Positions 1 to 7,551 are shown, numbered from the stretch's first letter. The stretch: 10,640 nucleotides of DNA from Actinomycetota bacterium (GCA_003456155.1 DMPC01000138.1:155-10794); one strand, 5' to 3'. Translations and numbers: made by a program. The notes: a model not told the origin generated them from the sequence alone.

Positions 1-550
1 TGCCCGAAACGCCCGATTCGTCGCTGACCGTGAGGGACAAAACAGCCTCGCGCGTGTCGAACTTCCGGATGCCGTTCTTCATCAGTCGCTCGACGATGAC
101 CTCGCCCTGAGCCAGGAAGGTGTCGGCTGCCGCCTGGGCGGTCAAGCGGTCGACGCCAGGCATCTCGAAGAGCCAGCGGGAGGCCTCGAGGCGGTTCACG
201 AAGTCAGGGCTTGCCGCGGTCACGACATCGACGACATCGAGTCCGGGGGGTAGTGCTTCGTCGAGTGCTGCCCGCATCCGCTCCGGGTCGCATTGCTTCG
301 TTACGCCGATCTCGACGTACTCGGCCTCGCTCGCGACACCGGTCGGTGCGGAGTTCGCATAGGAGATCTTCGGGTGGGGGGAGAAACCCGCGCTGTAGGC
401 CATCGGGACACGCGCGCGTCGCAGTGCCCGCTCGAGGGCGCGCTGGAAATCACGGTGGCTGGAGAACCGCAGCCGTCCTCGCTTGGCATACCGCAGGCGC
501 AGGCGCTGGACAGTCGGCGCGACATCGCGCGCCGGTGGCTGGGGAGGCAC
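1..550 (-). CDS. DUF2344 / TIGR03936-type radical SAM-linked protein, N-terminal 183 residues (runs off window)
   Basis: This is the partner of the radical SAM protein encoded just upstream; its biochemical role is not established. The visible part matches the family's conserved N-terminal blocks: a basic RFSSHRDFQRALERAL stretch (about residues 28-43), AYSAGFSPHPKISYA (51-65) and GVASEAEYVEI (71-81). In several other bacteria this domain is fused to the C-terminus of the TIGR03960 radical SAM protein; here it is separate. I chose the GTG at 548-550 because AGGAG (minus strand, 560-564) sits 9 bases upstream, inside the last codons of the preceding gene, and only 3 bases separate that gene's TGA from the GTG. 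This suggests translational coupling. The reading frame stays open to base 1, so the C-terminus (probably some tens of residues) is outside the window. In related genomes an RNase E/G gene commonly follows. The family assignment is firm; the function is unknown. Confidence 0.88.
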   Translation of the reverse strand, partial: MPPQPPARDVAPTVQRLRLRYAKRGRLRFSSHRDFQRALERALRRARVPMAYSAGFSPHPKISYANSAPTGVASEAEYVEIGVTKQCDPERMRAALDEALPPGLDVVDVVTAASPDFVNRLEASRWLFEMPGVDRLTAQAAADTFLAQGEVIVERLMKNGIRKFDTREAVLSLTVSDESGVSG

Positions 551-553
551 CTG

Positions 554-2554
554 TCAGGACTCCTGGGCGGCCAGCACCGGGGAGGCGATCACCTGGGGCA
601 TCGGCAGCGTCACCACGCCGGTGGGGCCGATCTGGATCTCCGTGTCGAGCTGGTCGCACACGCCGCAGTCGAAGCACGGCGTCCAGCGGCAGTCGTCGAC
701 GGCCACCTCCGCCAGGGCGTCCTGCCAGTCCTCCCAGAGCCACTCGATGTCCAGGCCCGAGTCGAGGTGCTCCCAGGGCAGGATCTCGCTTCGCTGCCGC
801 TCCCGGATCGTGTACCAGTCCACGTCCACGGGCTCATCGGCCAAGGCGACCTGCGCCGCCTGCATCCAGCGGTCGAAGGAGAAGTGCTCGCTCCAGCCGT
901 CGAACCGGGCGCCGTCCTGCCACGCCTGGCGGATCACGCGCCCGACCCGACGATCACCGCGCGAGAGCAGGCCCTCGACGATGCCCGGCTTGCCGTCGTG
1001 GTAGCGCATGCCGATGGAGCGACCGAACTCCTTGTCGTTGCGGATCGCCTCCTTGAGCTTGCGCAGGCGAGCGTCCGTGGCCTCATGATCCAGTTGCGAA
1101 GCCCACTGGAAGGGCGTGTGCGGCTTGGGCACGAAGCCACCGATCGACACCGTGCACCGGATGTCCTTGCGCCCGCTGGCCTCACGACCGGCCCGGATCA
1201 CCTCGCGGGCGAGCGTCGCGATCTGCAGGACGTCCTCGTCGGTCTCGGTCGGCAGTCCGCACATGAAGTAGAGCTTCACCTGGCGCCACCCGCCCGCGTA
1301 GGCCGTCGTGACGGTGCGGATCAGATCCTCCTCGGTGACCTGCTTGTTGATCACCTTGCGCATGCGCTCGCTGCCGCCCTCGGGCGCGAACGTGAGCCCG
1401 CTGCGACGACCGTTGCGCGACAGCTCGTTGGCGAGATCGACGTTGAAGGCGTCCACCCGAGTGCTGGGCAGGGACAGCGACACCTTGCTGCTCTCGTACC
1501 GGTCCGCGAGGTTGCGGGCCACATCCGCGATCTCCGAGTGGTCGGCGCTCGACAGGGACAGCAGCCCGACCTCCTCGTACCCGGTCTTCTCGAGGCCGTT
1601 CTCGACGATCTCGGCGATCCCGGTGATGCTGCGCTCGCGGACGGGCCGCGTGATCATGCCGGCCTGGCAGAAGCGGCACCCGCGCGTGCATCCCCGGAAG
1701 ATCTCCACGCTCATGCGCTCGTGGACCGTCTCCGCAAGAGGAACAAGCGGGTTCTTCGGATACGCCCACTCGTCGAGGTCCATCAGCGTGTGCTTGCGCA
1801 CGCGCCACGGAGCGTCCGGGTGGTTCGGCGCGACCCGCTGGATCCGGCCATCCTCCAGGTAGTCGACGTCATAGAACCGCGGCACGTAGATCGAGCCGGT
1901 CCTCGCGAGGTCCAGCAGCAGGCCATCGCGCCCGCCCGGCCGACCGGCCGCCTTCCACGCCTTGACCACGTCGGTGATCAGCAGGACGGCCTCCTCGCCG
2001 TCACCCAGCACGGCAGCGTCGATGAAGTCCGCGATCGGCTCGGGATTGAACGCGGCATGCCCGCCCGCGACGACGAGGGGGTGGTCGAGGCCACGATCAG
2101 CGGCGTTGAGCGGGATGCCCGCCAGGTCGAGCGCGGTGAGCATGTTGGTGTAGCCGAGCTCCGTGCTGAACGACAGCCCGAAGACATCGAAGTCCCCCAC
2201 TGCCCGGTGGGCGTCCACGGTGAACTGCGGGACCGCATTCGCGCGCATCAGCGCCTCGAGGTCCGGCCAGACGGCGTAGGTGCGCTCGGCGAGGGCGTCG
2301 TCACGCTCGTTGAGCACCTCGTAGAGGATCTGGACGCCCTGGTTGGGAGCGCCCACCTCGTAGGCATCGGGGTACATGAGCACCCAGCGGACATCGACGG
2401 CATCCCACGGCTTGGTCACCGCGTTGACCTCGCCGCCGATGTACTGGATGGGCTTCGAGACGAACGGGAGAAGTCGCTCGAGTCGATCGAAGACACTCGC
2501 ACCTGGGGAAGTCACTCCAGGAGGATACCTGCGGCCCTGGCGGGCCGCCCACAC
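554..2554 (-). CDS. B12-binding-domain-like radical SAM protein (TIGR03960 family)
   Basis: A radical SAM enzyme of unknown substrate. Numbered from the GTG at 2554 (666 aa), it has an N-terminal cobalamin-binding-like domain (about 50-210, with PDAYEVG at 62-68 and VVAGGHAAFNPEP at 161-173). The radical SAM core follows, with the cluster motif CTRGCRFC (C289, C293, C296) that would bind [4Fe-4S] and S-adenosylmethionine, then LTFAPEGGSERMR (387-399) and YFMCGLPTETDEDV (429-442). Near the C-terminus is a second cysteine group (C622, C627, C630, C633) that may hold another metal or cluster. The start is uncertain: homologues begin close to the SVFDRLERLLP region, so the in-frame GTG at 2513-2515 (13 codons shorter) is plausible. 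Neither start has a convincing ribosome-binding site, and coupling to rodA, whose TGA is 9 bases upstream, is likely. The gene lies in the rodA-to-rne interval typical of Actinomycetota. Identity is secure at family level; the reaction is unknown. Confidence 0.92.
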   Translation of the reverse strand: MWAARQGRRYPPGVTSPGASVFDRLERLLPFVSKPIQYIGGEVNAVTKPWDAVDVRWVLMYPDAYEVGAPNQGVQILYEVLNERDDALAERTYAVWPDLEALMRANAVPQFTVDAHRAVGDFDVFGLSFSTELGYTNMLTALDLAGIPLNAADRGLDHPLVVAGGHAAFNPEPIADFIDAAVLGDGEEAVLLITDVVKAWKAAGRPGGRDGLLLDLARTGSIYVPRFYDVDYLEDGRIQRVAPNHPDAPWRVRKHTLMDLDEWAYPKNPLVPLAETVHERMSVEIFRGCTRGCRFCQAGMITRPVRERSITGIAEIVENGLEKTGYEEVGLLSLSSADHSEIADVARNLADRYESSKVSLSLPSTRVDAFNVDLANELSRNGRRSGLTFAPEGGSERMRKVINKQVTEEDLIRTVTTAYAGGWRQVKLYFMCGLPTETDEDVLQIATLAREVIRAGREASGRKDIRCTVSIGGFVPKPHTPFQWASQLDHEATDARLRKLKEAIRNDKEFGRSIGMRYHDGKPGIVEGLLSRGDRRVGRVIRQAWQDGARFDGWSEHFSFDRWMQAAQVALADEPVDVDWYTIRERQRSEILPWEHLDSGLDIEWLWEDWQDALAEVAVDDCRWTPCFDCGVCDQLDTEIQIGPTGVVTLPMPQVIASPVLAAQES

Positions 2555-2563
2555 GATCGACCG

Positions 2564-3736
2564 TCAGACCCCTGCTCGAACCGCATGGAGCCGGACGTTC
2601 TGCAGAAGCCCCACGGCTATCCAGGTCGCCATCATGGAAGTTCCCCCGGCCGACACGAGGGGGAGCGGGATCCCAGTGATCGGCATGATGCCCAGTGACA
2701 TCCCCACGTTCTCGAAAGTCTGGAAGGCGAGCCACGCGACGATGCCCGTGGCCACCAGGCGGCCGTACATGTCATCGGCCCGGAAGGCGATCACGACCGC
2801 TCGCCAGAGGATGACCCCCATCAGGAGGATGAGCACCGCGCTTCCGATGAAGCCGAGCTCCTCCCCCACGACCGTGAAGATGAAGTCGCTCTCGTTGACC
2901 GGGACGAACTTGCCCTGGGTCTGCGGGCCCTCGAACAGGCCGTAGCCGGACCACCCGCCACCGCCCACCGCGATGCGCGCCTGGTTCGCGTTGTAGGCCG
3001 CGCTGCTGACGTCCTCGCCCGGATTGATGAACGACGTGAGGCGCTGGACCTGGTACTCCTTCAGAAGTCCGAGCTGGACCGCGATGAGCACGCCGACAAT
3101 TGCTCCGGTGATGAGCCCGATCACCCAACGCGTGCGCGCCCCGGAGACGGCGATGACCGACAGGGCGACCGACCCCAGGATCAGGACGGTTCCGGTGTCG
3201 TTCTGCACGAGGATGATCAGGATCGGGAGGACCGCCACGCCGAGGGACAGGAGCACATCACGGTCACGCGGCTCGCTCTCGATGTCGCGCTTCTCCGACA
3301 GCAGCACCGCCATCATGAGGATGACCGCCACCTTGGCGAACTCCGAGGGCTGGATCGTCATGCCACCCGGCAGATCGATCCAGGCCCGGGCTCCCGCGAT
3401 CGTCGTCCCGAGGCCGGGTACGAAGGGAAGCATCAGGAGCACGATCGACGCGCCGTAGATGATCGGCGTGTAGGCACGCAGCCATCGATAGTCCAGCCGC
3501 GACGCGAACCAGCCCAGGGCGATGCCGATGACGATGTTGATGACGTGCCGCTTGAGGTAGGACTGCGGATCGCTGTCGGAGGCCATGTCCGCGCGACTGG
3601 CAGACCACACCAGCATGGAGCCGAAGATCGTGATGGTGAGAGCCGCGAGGAGCAGGACCCAGTCCAGGTCGCGCCAGTAGCCCTTCTGCCGCGTCAGGGT
3701 GCGGACAGCCGGATCTGTCGTCAGCAGCCCGCTCAT
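2564..3736 (-). CDS. rodA: RodA, SEDS-family peptidoglycan glycosyltransferase
   Basis: An integral-membrane SEDS protein (390 aa) that polymerises lipid II into glycan strands during cell elongation, in complex with a class B PBP. Visible hallmarks are GARAWIDL (W119), QPSEFAKVAVI (129-139), a polar loop before FINPGEDV (236-243), NQARIAVGGGGWSGYGL (251-267), ESDFIFTVVGEELGFIG (282-298) and the C-terminal PLPLVSAGGTSMMA (357-370). D284 in ESDF aligns with the acidic residue essential in RodA proteins, and W119 with a conserved functional tryptophan. About ten hydrophobic segments are visible. The segment usually written PDLGT reads NDTGT here (179-183). The ATG overlaps the TGA of the PBP2 gene as ATGA, with AGGA (3745-3748) 8 bases upstream, so RodA and PBP2 are probably made in a fixed ratio. 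FtsW is the main alternative, but adjacency to mreBCD and an elongation PBP argues for RodA. Confidence 0.95.
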   Translation of the reverse strand: MSGLLTTDPAVRTLTRQKGYWRDLDWVLLLAALTITIFGSMLVWSASRADMASDSDPQSYLKRHVINIVIGIALGWFASRLDYRWLRAYTPIIYGASIVLLMLPFVPGLGTTIAGARAWIDLPGGMTIQPSEFAKVAVILMMAVLLSEKRDIESEPRDRDVLLSLGVAVLPILIILVQNDTGTVLILGSVALSVIAVSGARTRWVIGLITGAIVGVLIAVQLGLLKEYQVQRLTSFINPGEDVSSAAYNANQARIAVGGGGWSGYGLFEGPQTQGKFVPVNESDFIFTVVGEELGFIGSAVLILLMGVILWRAVVIAFRADDMYGRLVATGIVAWLAFQTFENVGMSLGIMPITGIPLPLVSAGGTSMMATWIAVGLLQNVRLHAVRAGV

Positions 3737-5883
3737 GGCGTGGATCCTGCCGCGCGCACGTCGGCCACGCCAGCCTGCTGGCCCTTCGGCGTCTGCGGGA
3801 TGCCGTCCGGTCCAACCTTGGGAAGGTCAGGTAGCGGGGAGCCGCCGAGGAGCACGCTGTTGCGCGAGTTCACCGTGGTGCCGCTCACCCCGAACAGGGA
3901 CTCCAGGATCTTCCGGACGCTCGGCCCCGACGTCTTCGAGCCGGTTCCGCCCTCGGTGACCATCATCACCACCGCGTACTGGGGATCATCGGCCGGCGCG
4001 TAGGACGCGAACCACGAGGTCGCGGCCTTGTCTCCCGTCACCTGCGCCGAGCCGGTCTTGGCGGCGACGGGGAGGCGATCCAGCGGAAAGCCCGCGAAGG
4101 GCACCTCTCCGGAACCGTCGGTGGTCACGCCAGGCAGCGAGTTCCGCAGGAAGCGCACCGCCTTGCGCGGCACGTCGACCTGGCGGGTCACGACCGGCTC
4201 GAAGGTCTCGACCACCTCGCCCTCGGCCGAGATGATCCCCTTGGCGACCTGGGGCTGGTAGAGGGTTCCGCCGTTGGCGATGGCCGCGTAGACCATGGCC
4301 ATCTGGAGCGGGGTCACCGTCGTATCGCCCTGCCCGATCGCAGCATTGAGGGCATCGCCGGCGCGCCACTGGTATCCGTCCGTGCAGTTCTCGCGATCCA
4401 GCGCCGTGTAGTAGTCAGCCATCTTCGGGTCCGTCTTGCGCGTCTCGGGATACCCCTCCTCCGCGTTGCGGCACCACGTGTCCTTCTTGGCCTCCCAGTT
4501 CTCGAACTTGAACTCCCGGCTCGCCACCCGGCCGGCGGCCTCGCCCGGCAGGTCGATCCCGCTCTTGGCGCCGAGGCCGAAACTGGTGGCAGTCTCCGCG
4601 ATGGGGTCGGGGGCGTCGATCGGCGCCTCCGGGCCGCCCGCCTCCTGCCACATGCGCCGTGCGATGTCGTAGAAGACCGTGTTGCACGAGACCTCGAGTG
4701 CCCGGGTCAGGGAGATGGGCCCGTAGGCGTTGGTCTCGTAGTTGCGGAAGGTCTGCGAGCCGATCTTGACCCGAGCGGGGCACGGATAGATGCCGTAGAG
4801 ATCGAACCCGTCGACGCCGGCCGCCGCGGTGCTCACGGCCTTGAAGGTCGAGCCGGGCGCGAACTGCCCCTGGTAGGCGTTCGACGACAGCGACTCGTCA
4901 TCCATGAGTGCCTGGAACTGGCGCGCGGTCACGCCACCGATCCAGATCGAGGGGTCGTACGTCGGATAGCTGGCCATGGCGAGGACCCGACCGGTGTCGA
5001 CCTCGACCACCACGGCTGCGCCGGACGAGCCGCGATAGCCCTGCTCCTGGGCACGCCGCACCGCGGCAAGGAGCTGCTGCTCGACGACCGACTGGAGCCG
5101 CGCGTCGATGCTGGTGACCAGATAGTCCCCTGGCTTGGGCTCCTTCTCCTCCAAGGTCCCGGTGACCCGGCCGGCCGTGTCGACCGCGAGCGTCGTGATG
5201 CCCGGCTTGCCCCGCAGCACCTCGTCGTACTGCCGCTCGAGTCCCGTCCGGCCCACGACGTCCGTGCGACGCAGCCGGTCGTCGGCCTCGGAGTCGCCCT
5301 GCTCCTCCAGCTGCTCCTCCGTGACCGGACCCAGGTAGCCGAGGATGTGGGCGGCGTTGACGTTGAAGGGAGCCGGATACTCGCGCACCGCCTCAAGCTT
5401 GGCGGAGATGCCCGGGAACTCGCGCCGCCGCTCCATGATGCTCAGCGCGGTCTGGGTGTCCACGTCGCTCGCAACGGGGACCGGCTGGTAGGTGGATCCG
5501 TTCCAGCAGACGGGCGGCGGCTTCGCGCCCTCCGAGCCGCAGGTCTTCAGCCGATCCTCGATCTTCTCGCGCGGCATGTCGAGGATGCGCGCCAGCCGGG
5601 AGATGACTGCGGCGCCGTCGTTCGCCTGCTGGGCGAGCACCTGGCGGTCGACGGTGACGACCACGGTGGTCCGGTTGGACACCAGGGGTCGACCCGCCTG
5701 ATCCAGGACGATGCCGCGGACCGCGGGCTCCGCGACCTCGCGGACGGTGTTGTTCGCTGCCGCGGCCCGGTACTCGGCTCCCTCCATCACCTGGAGGTAG
5801 AAGGTCCGGGCCAGCAGCGTTCCCAGCAGCGACACCACGAGAACAGCGAGCACGAGCAGGCGCAGGTTGGAGCGCTCGCTCAC
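3733..5883 (-). CDS. mrdA: Penicillin-binding protein 2, class B elongation transpeptidase
   Basis: A membrane-anchored transpeptidase (716 aa) that cross-links new peptidoglycan outside the membrane as RodA's partner. It has a short cytoplasmic start, one membrane helix (about 7-29), a PBP dimerisation/pedestal domain (about 50-250, including VVGRTGLERQYDEVLRG at 209-225) and the transpeptidase domain (about 285-665). Catalytic motifs are intact: GSTFK (nucleophile S345, K348), SCN (399-401) and KTGSAQV (609-615). Further class B signatures are AAIGQGDTTVTPLQM (514-528) and AAIANGGT (533-540). Six extracytoplasmic cysteines occur, two pairs of which (C115/C126 and C471/C500) could form disulphides. 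The tail after about residue 668 is Ser/Gly/Pro-rich and probably disordered. The GTG start has a strong GGAGG (5891-5895) 7 bases upstream. The 3' end overlaps rodA by 4 bases. A division-type PBP3/FtsI is less likely given the context and the QGDTTVTPLQ version of the motif. Confidence 0.95.
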   Translation of the reverse strand: MSERSNLRLLVLAVLVVSLLGTLLARTFYLQVMEGAEYRAAAANNTVREVAEPAVRGIVLDQAGRPLVSNRTTVVVTVDRQVLAQQANDGAAVISRLARILDMPREKIEDRLKTCGSEGAKPPPVCWNGSTYQPVPVASDVDTQTALSIMERRREFPGISAKLEAVREYPAPFNVNAAHILGYLGPVTEEQLEEQGDSEADDRLRRTDVVGRTGLERQYDEVLRGKPGITTLAVDTAGRVTGTLEEKEPKPGDYLVTSIDARLQSVVEQQLLAAVRRAQEQGYRGSSGAAVVVEVDTGRVLAMASYPTYDPSIWIGGVTARQFQALMDDESLSSNAYQGQFAPGSTFKAVSTAAAGVDGFDLYGIYPCPARVKIGSQTFRNYETNAYGPISLTRALEVSCNTVFYDIARRMWQEAGGPEAPIDAPDPIAETATSFGLGAKSGIDLPGEAAGRVASREFKFENWEAKKDTWCRNAEEGYPETRKTDPKMADYYTALDRENCTDGYQWRAGDALNAAIGQGDTTVTPLQMAMVYAAIANGGTLYQPQVAKGIISAEGEVVETFEPVVTRQVDVPRKAVRFLRNSLPGVTTDGSGEVPFAGFPLDRLPVAAKTGSAQVTGDKAATSWFASYAPADDPQYAVVMMVTEGGTGSKTSGPSVRKILESLFGVSGTTVNSRNSVLLGGSPLPDLPKVGPDGIPQTPKGQQAGVADVRAAGSTP

Positions 5884-5890
5884 CGACCCA

Positions 5891-5895
5891 CCTCC
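5891..5895 (-). promoter_or_regulatory. Shine-Dalgarno site of the PBP2 gene
   Basis: GGAGG on the minus strand, 7 bases before the GTG at 5881-5883, is the clearest ribosome-binding site in the window and supports this start. It directly follows the 3' arm of an imperfect long-range inverted repeat (5897-5908 with 5961-5972), so base pairing in the leader could affect its exposure. Confidence 0.75.
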
Positions 5896-5896
5896 G

Positions 5897-5972
5897 CTGC
5901 TCGCGACGCTGGCGCAGCAGCGCCCCTGCAGGGAGTCGCCGTCTGCTCAGGATGACGGTACGACGCGAGCAG
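5897..5972 (-). promoter_or_regulatory. Nested inverted repeats in the PBP2 leader
   Basis: The 139-base gap between mreD and the PBP2 gene holds arms CTGCTCGCGACG (5897-5908) and CGACGCGAGCAG (5961-5972), complementary at 11 of 12 positions. Within the loop are a perfect hairpin GGCGC-AGCA-GCGCC (5911-5924) and the 10-base palindrome CCCTGCAGGG (5924-5933). In the transcript this would fold just 5' of the Shine-Dalgarno site. There is no T-run, so a classic terminator is unlikely. A processing or translation-control element is my inference. Confidence 0.45.
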
Positions 5973-6022
5973 GCTTGCGCCGGTTCCTGCCGCCCGGTTA
6001 TGTCCGATTTAGGAAGAAAGTT

Positions 6023-6535
6023 CTAGGCGACGAAGACCTCCGGGGTGGACTTTCGGACCACCCAGGAGACGACCAGGATCACCCCCGGCGCCAGGATCAG
6101 GCCGTACAGGGCACTGGTGAGCGCCAGGGCCGGCACCTGCTCCCAGTCCACCCGGTCACTGCCGAGCATCGTGTCCAGGCCCGAGATCACCAGCACCGCC
6201 GCGCCGGTGGAGAGCCCGACGATGCCCATCATGATCGGGACGGTGCGGTCACGCGGGTCGACCACGACACCGGTGATGAAGCCGATGGCGACGTACACGA
6301 TGGCGTTGACGCCGACGAGGGTGTCCCCCGGGGGCGCGAGGTCCAGCAGCAGGCCCGAGACGAAACCGGCCACGGCTCCCTGCACCGGCCCCATGGCCAG
6401 GGCGATGGCGACCACCGTCACCACGACCAGGTCCGGAGTGGCACCGGGGATGCCGAGCCGGGTCAGCAGGGTCAGCTCCACCAGGACGGCCAGCAGGGTG
6501 AACGTCCCGATGATGAGGGCCTGCCTCCAGATCAC
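6023..6535 (-). CDS. mreD: Rod shape-determining protein MreD
   Basis: A small integral-membrane protein (170 aa) of the elongasome that works with MreC to couple cytoplasmic MreB to the wall-synthesis enzymes. The sequence is almost entirely hydrophobic, with about five membrane segments (roughly 6-28, 36-62, 73-93, 100-120, 136-160). It carries the family-typical GATPDLVVV (31-39), a Gly-rich GPVQGAVAGFVSGLLLDL (49-66) and APPGDTLVGVNAIVY (67-81). Its length is normal for the family. The start is GTG, overlapping the mreC TGA as GTGA, with GAGG (6543-6546) 7 bases upstream, so it is translationally coupled to mreC. MreD is poorly conserved in sequence, so position directly after mreC is part of the evidence. 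Confidence 0.92.
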   Translation of the reverse strand: MIWRQALIIGTFTLLAVLVELTLLTRLGIPGATPDLVVVTVVAIALAMGPVQGAVAGFVSGLLLDLAPPGDTLVGVNAIVYVAIGFITGVVVDPRDRTVPIMMGIVGLSTGAAVLVISGLDTMLGSDRVDWEQVPALALTSALYGLILAPGVILVVSWVVRKSTPEVFVA

Positions 6536-7551
6536 GGTGCGGCCTCGTCCACCGGCACCGCGGCCGTCTCCCCCTCCGGCGCGGTCCCGGGCTCCGGCGT
6601 GGCCGCCGACTCCTGACCGGGGGCCGGCTCCGCATCGGCCGTGGCGTCCTCCGGGCCGACCAGGGGAGCAGGGGTCGGCACGATCCCAAGGCCCTCCGAC
6701 TTCGGAAGGACGGAGTCCCGCGGATCCTCTCGCGGCGGCTTGGTCACGATCCCGACAATGCTCAGCTGGGACATGTCGGCGAAGGGCCGCACGCGCGCCA
6801 CCCGGGTGAGCTGCCCGCCCGTCCCCCGCACCTCGATCACCTCGCCGATGGGCAGGCCCGGTGCGTAGGGTCGGCCGCCCTTGGAGCCGAAGGTCACCAG
6901 CGCGTCGCCGACCCGCACATCGGCCAGCGGATCTAGGAGCTCGAACTCCAGCTCGTCCTGCACACCCACGCCGGCGACGATGCCGATCTCGCCGGTGCCG
7001 GCGATGCGTCCGCCCACCGCTGATCCCTGGTCGACGATCAGGACGACCGTGCTGGTGTCGGCCGTGGTCTTCAGCACCCGGCCGATGAGCCCGGCCCCGT
7101 TGATGACGGACATGTCCTGCTCGATGCCGTCGTTACGGCCGGCGTCGACGGTGATCGTCCAGGAGAAGTCCTGAGTCGGACCGATCGCGATCACCTCGGC
7201 CGGGACGAACCGGTACTGACCGACGCTCGCCACGCGCAGGAGCCCGTCCAGGGCGGCGACCCGCGTCCGATCAGCCTGCAGCGTCTCCAGCTGGCTGCGC
7301 AGCGACTCGTTCTCCGTGCTCAGCGTGTCGATCTGGTTCGCCTGGTCGCGCATGCTCGACCACCAGCTGCCCGCTCCCGTGATCGGCGAGAAGACCGTCG
7401 CCGCCGCGCGCTCCAGGCCCCCGAGGACGTTGGCGGCCACCGCCCGCACGCTGGCGAAGGGCCCCTCTCCCCCACGCAGGTCGAGGATCACGAACGTCAG
7501 CGAGGCCACCACCAGCACGGAGAGCAGGATGCGCGTCCGGCGGGAGAACAT
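6532..7551 (-). CDS. mreC: Rod shape-determining protein MreC
   Basis: A bitopic membrane protein (339 aa) whose extracytoplasmic part scaffolds the elongasome and activates the PBP2-RodA pair. It has a short basic N-terminus (RRTR), one membrane helix (about 8-24), a coiled-coil stretch (about 66-105, heptad-like QANQIDTLSTENESLRSQL) and two beta domains (about 110-270). These contain family motifs VDAGRNDGI (135-143), GLIGRV (154-159), VLIVDQGSAVGGRI (170-183) and FGSKGGRPYAPGLPIGEV (221-238). After about residue 272 comes a tail of nearly 70 residues rich in Pro, Ala and Glu, probably disordered, which many shorter MreC proteins lack. The ATG at 7549-7551 has no clear ribosome-binding site. 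A GC hairpin lies in the 51-base gap after mreB. The gene overlaps mreD by 4 bases. Confidence 0.94.
   Translation of the reverse strand: MFSRRTRILLSVLVVASLTFVILDLRGGEGPFASVRAVAANVLGGLERAAATVFSPITGAGSWWSSMRDQANQIDTLSTENESLRSQLETLQADRTRVAALDGLLRVASVGQYRFVPAEVIAIGPTQDFSWTITVDAGRNDGIEQDMSVINGAGLIGRVLKTTADTSTVVLIVDQGSAVGGRIAGTGEIGIVAGVGVQDELEFELLDPLADVRVGDALVTFGSKGGRPYAPGLPIGEVIEVRGTGGQLTRVARVRPFADMSQLSIVGIVTKPPREDPRDSVLPKSEGLGIVPTPAPLVGPEDATADAEPAPGQESAATPEPGTAPEGETAAVPVDEAAP

Noticed and set aside
293..2698. An 801-codon open frame on the plus strand opposite the radical SAM gene
   Set aside because: It mirrors a strongly conserved minus-strand gene; its product is a compositionally odd Arg/His/Asp/Leu-rich chain with no recognisable motif. 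Long antisense frames are expected in such GC-rich DNA.
5924..5933. CCCTGCAGGG palindrome as an independent operator
   Set aside because: It lies inside the larger nested repeat and is short; I treat it as part of that structure.
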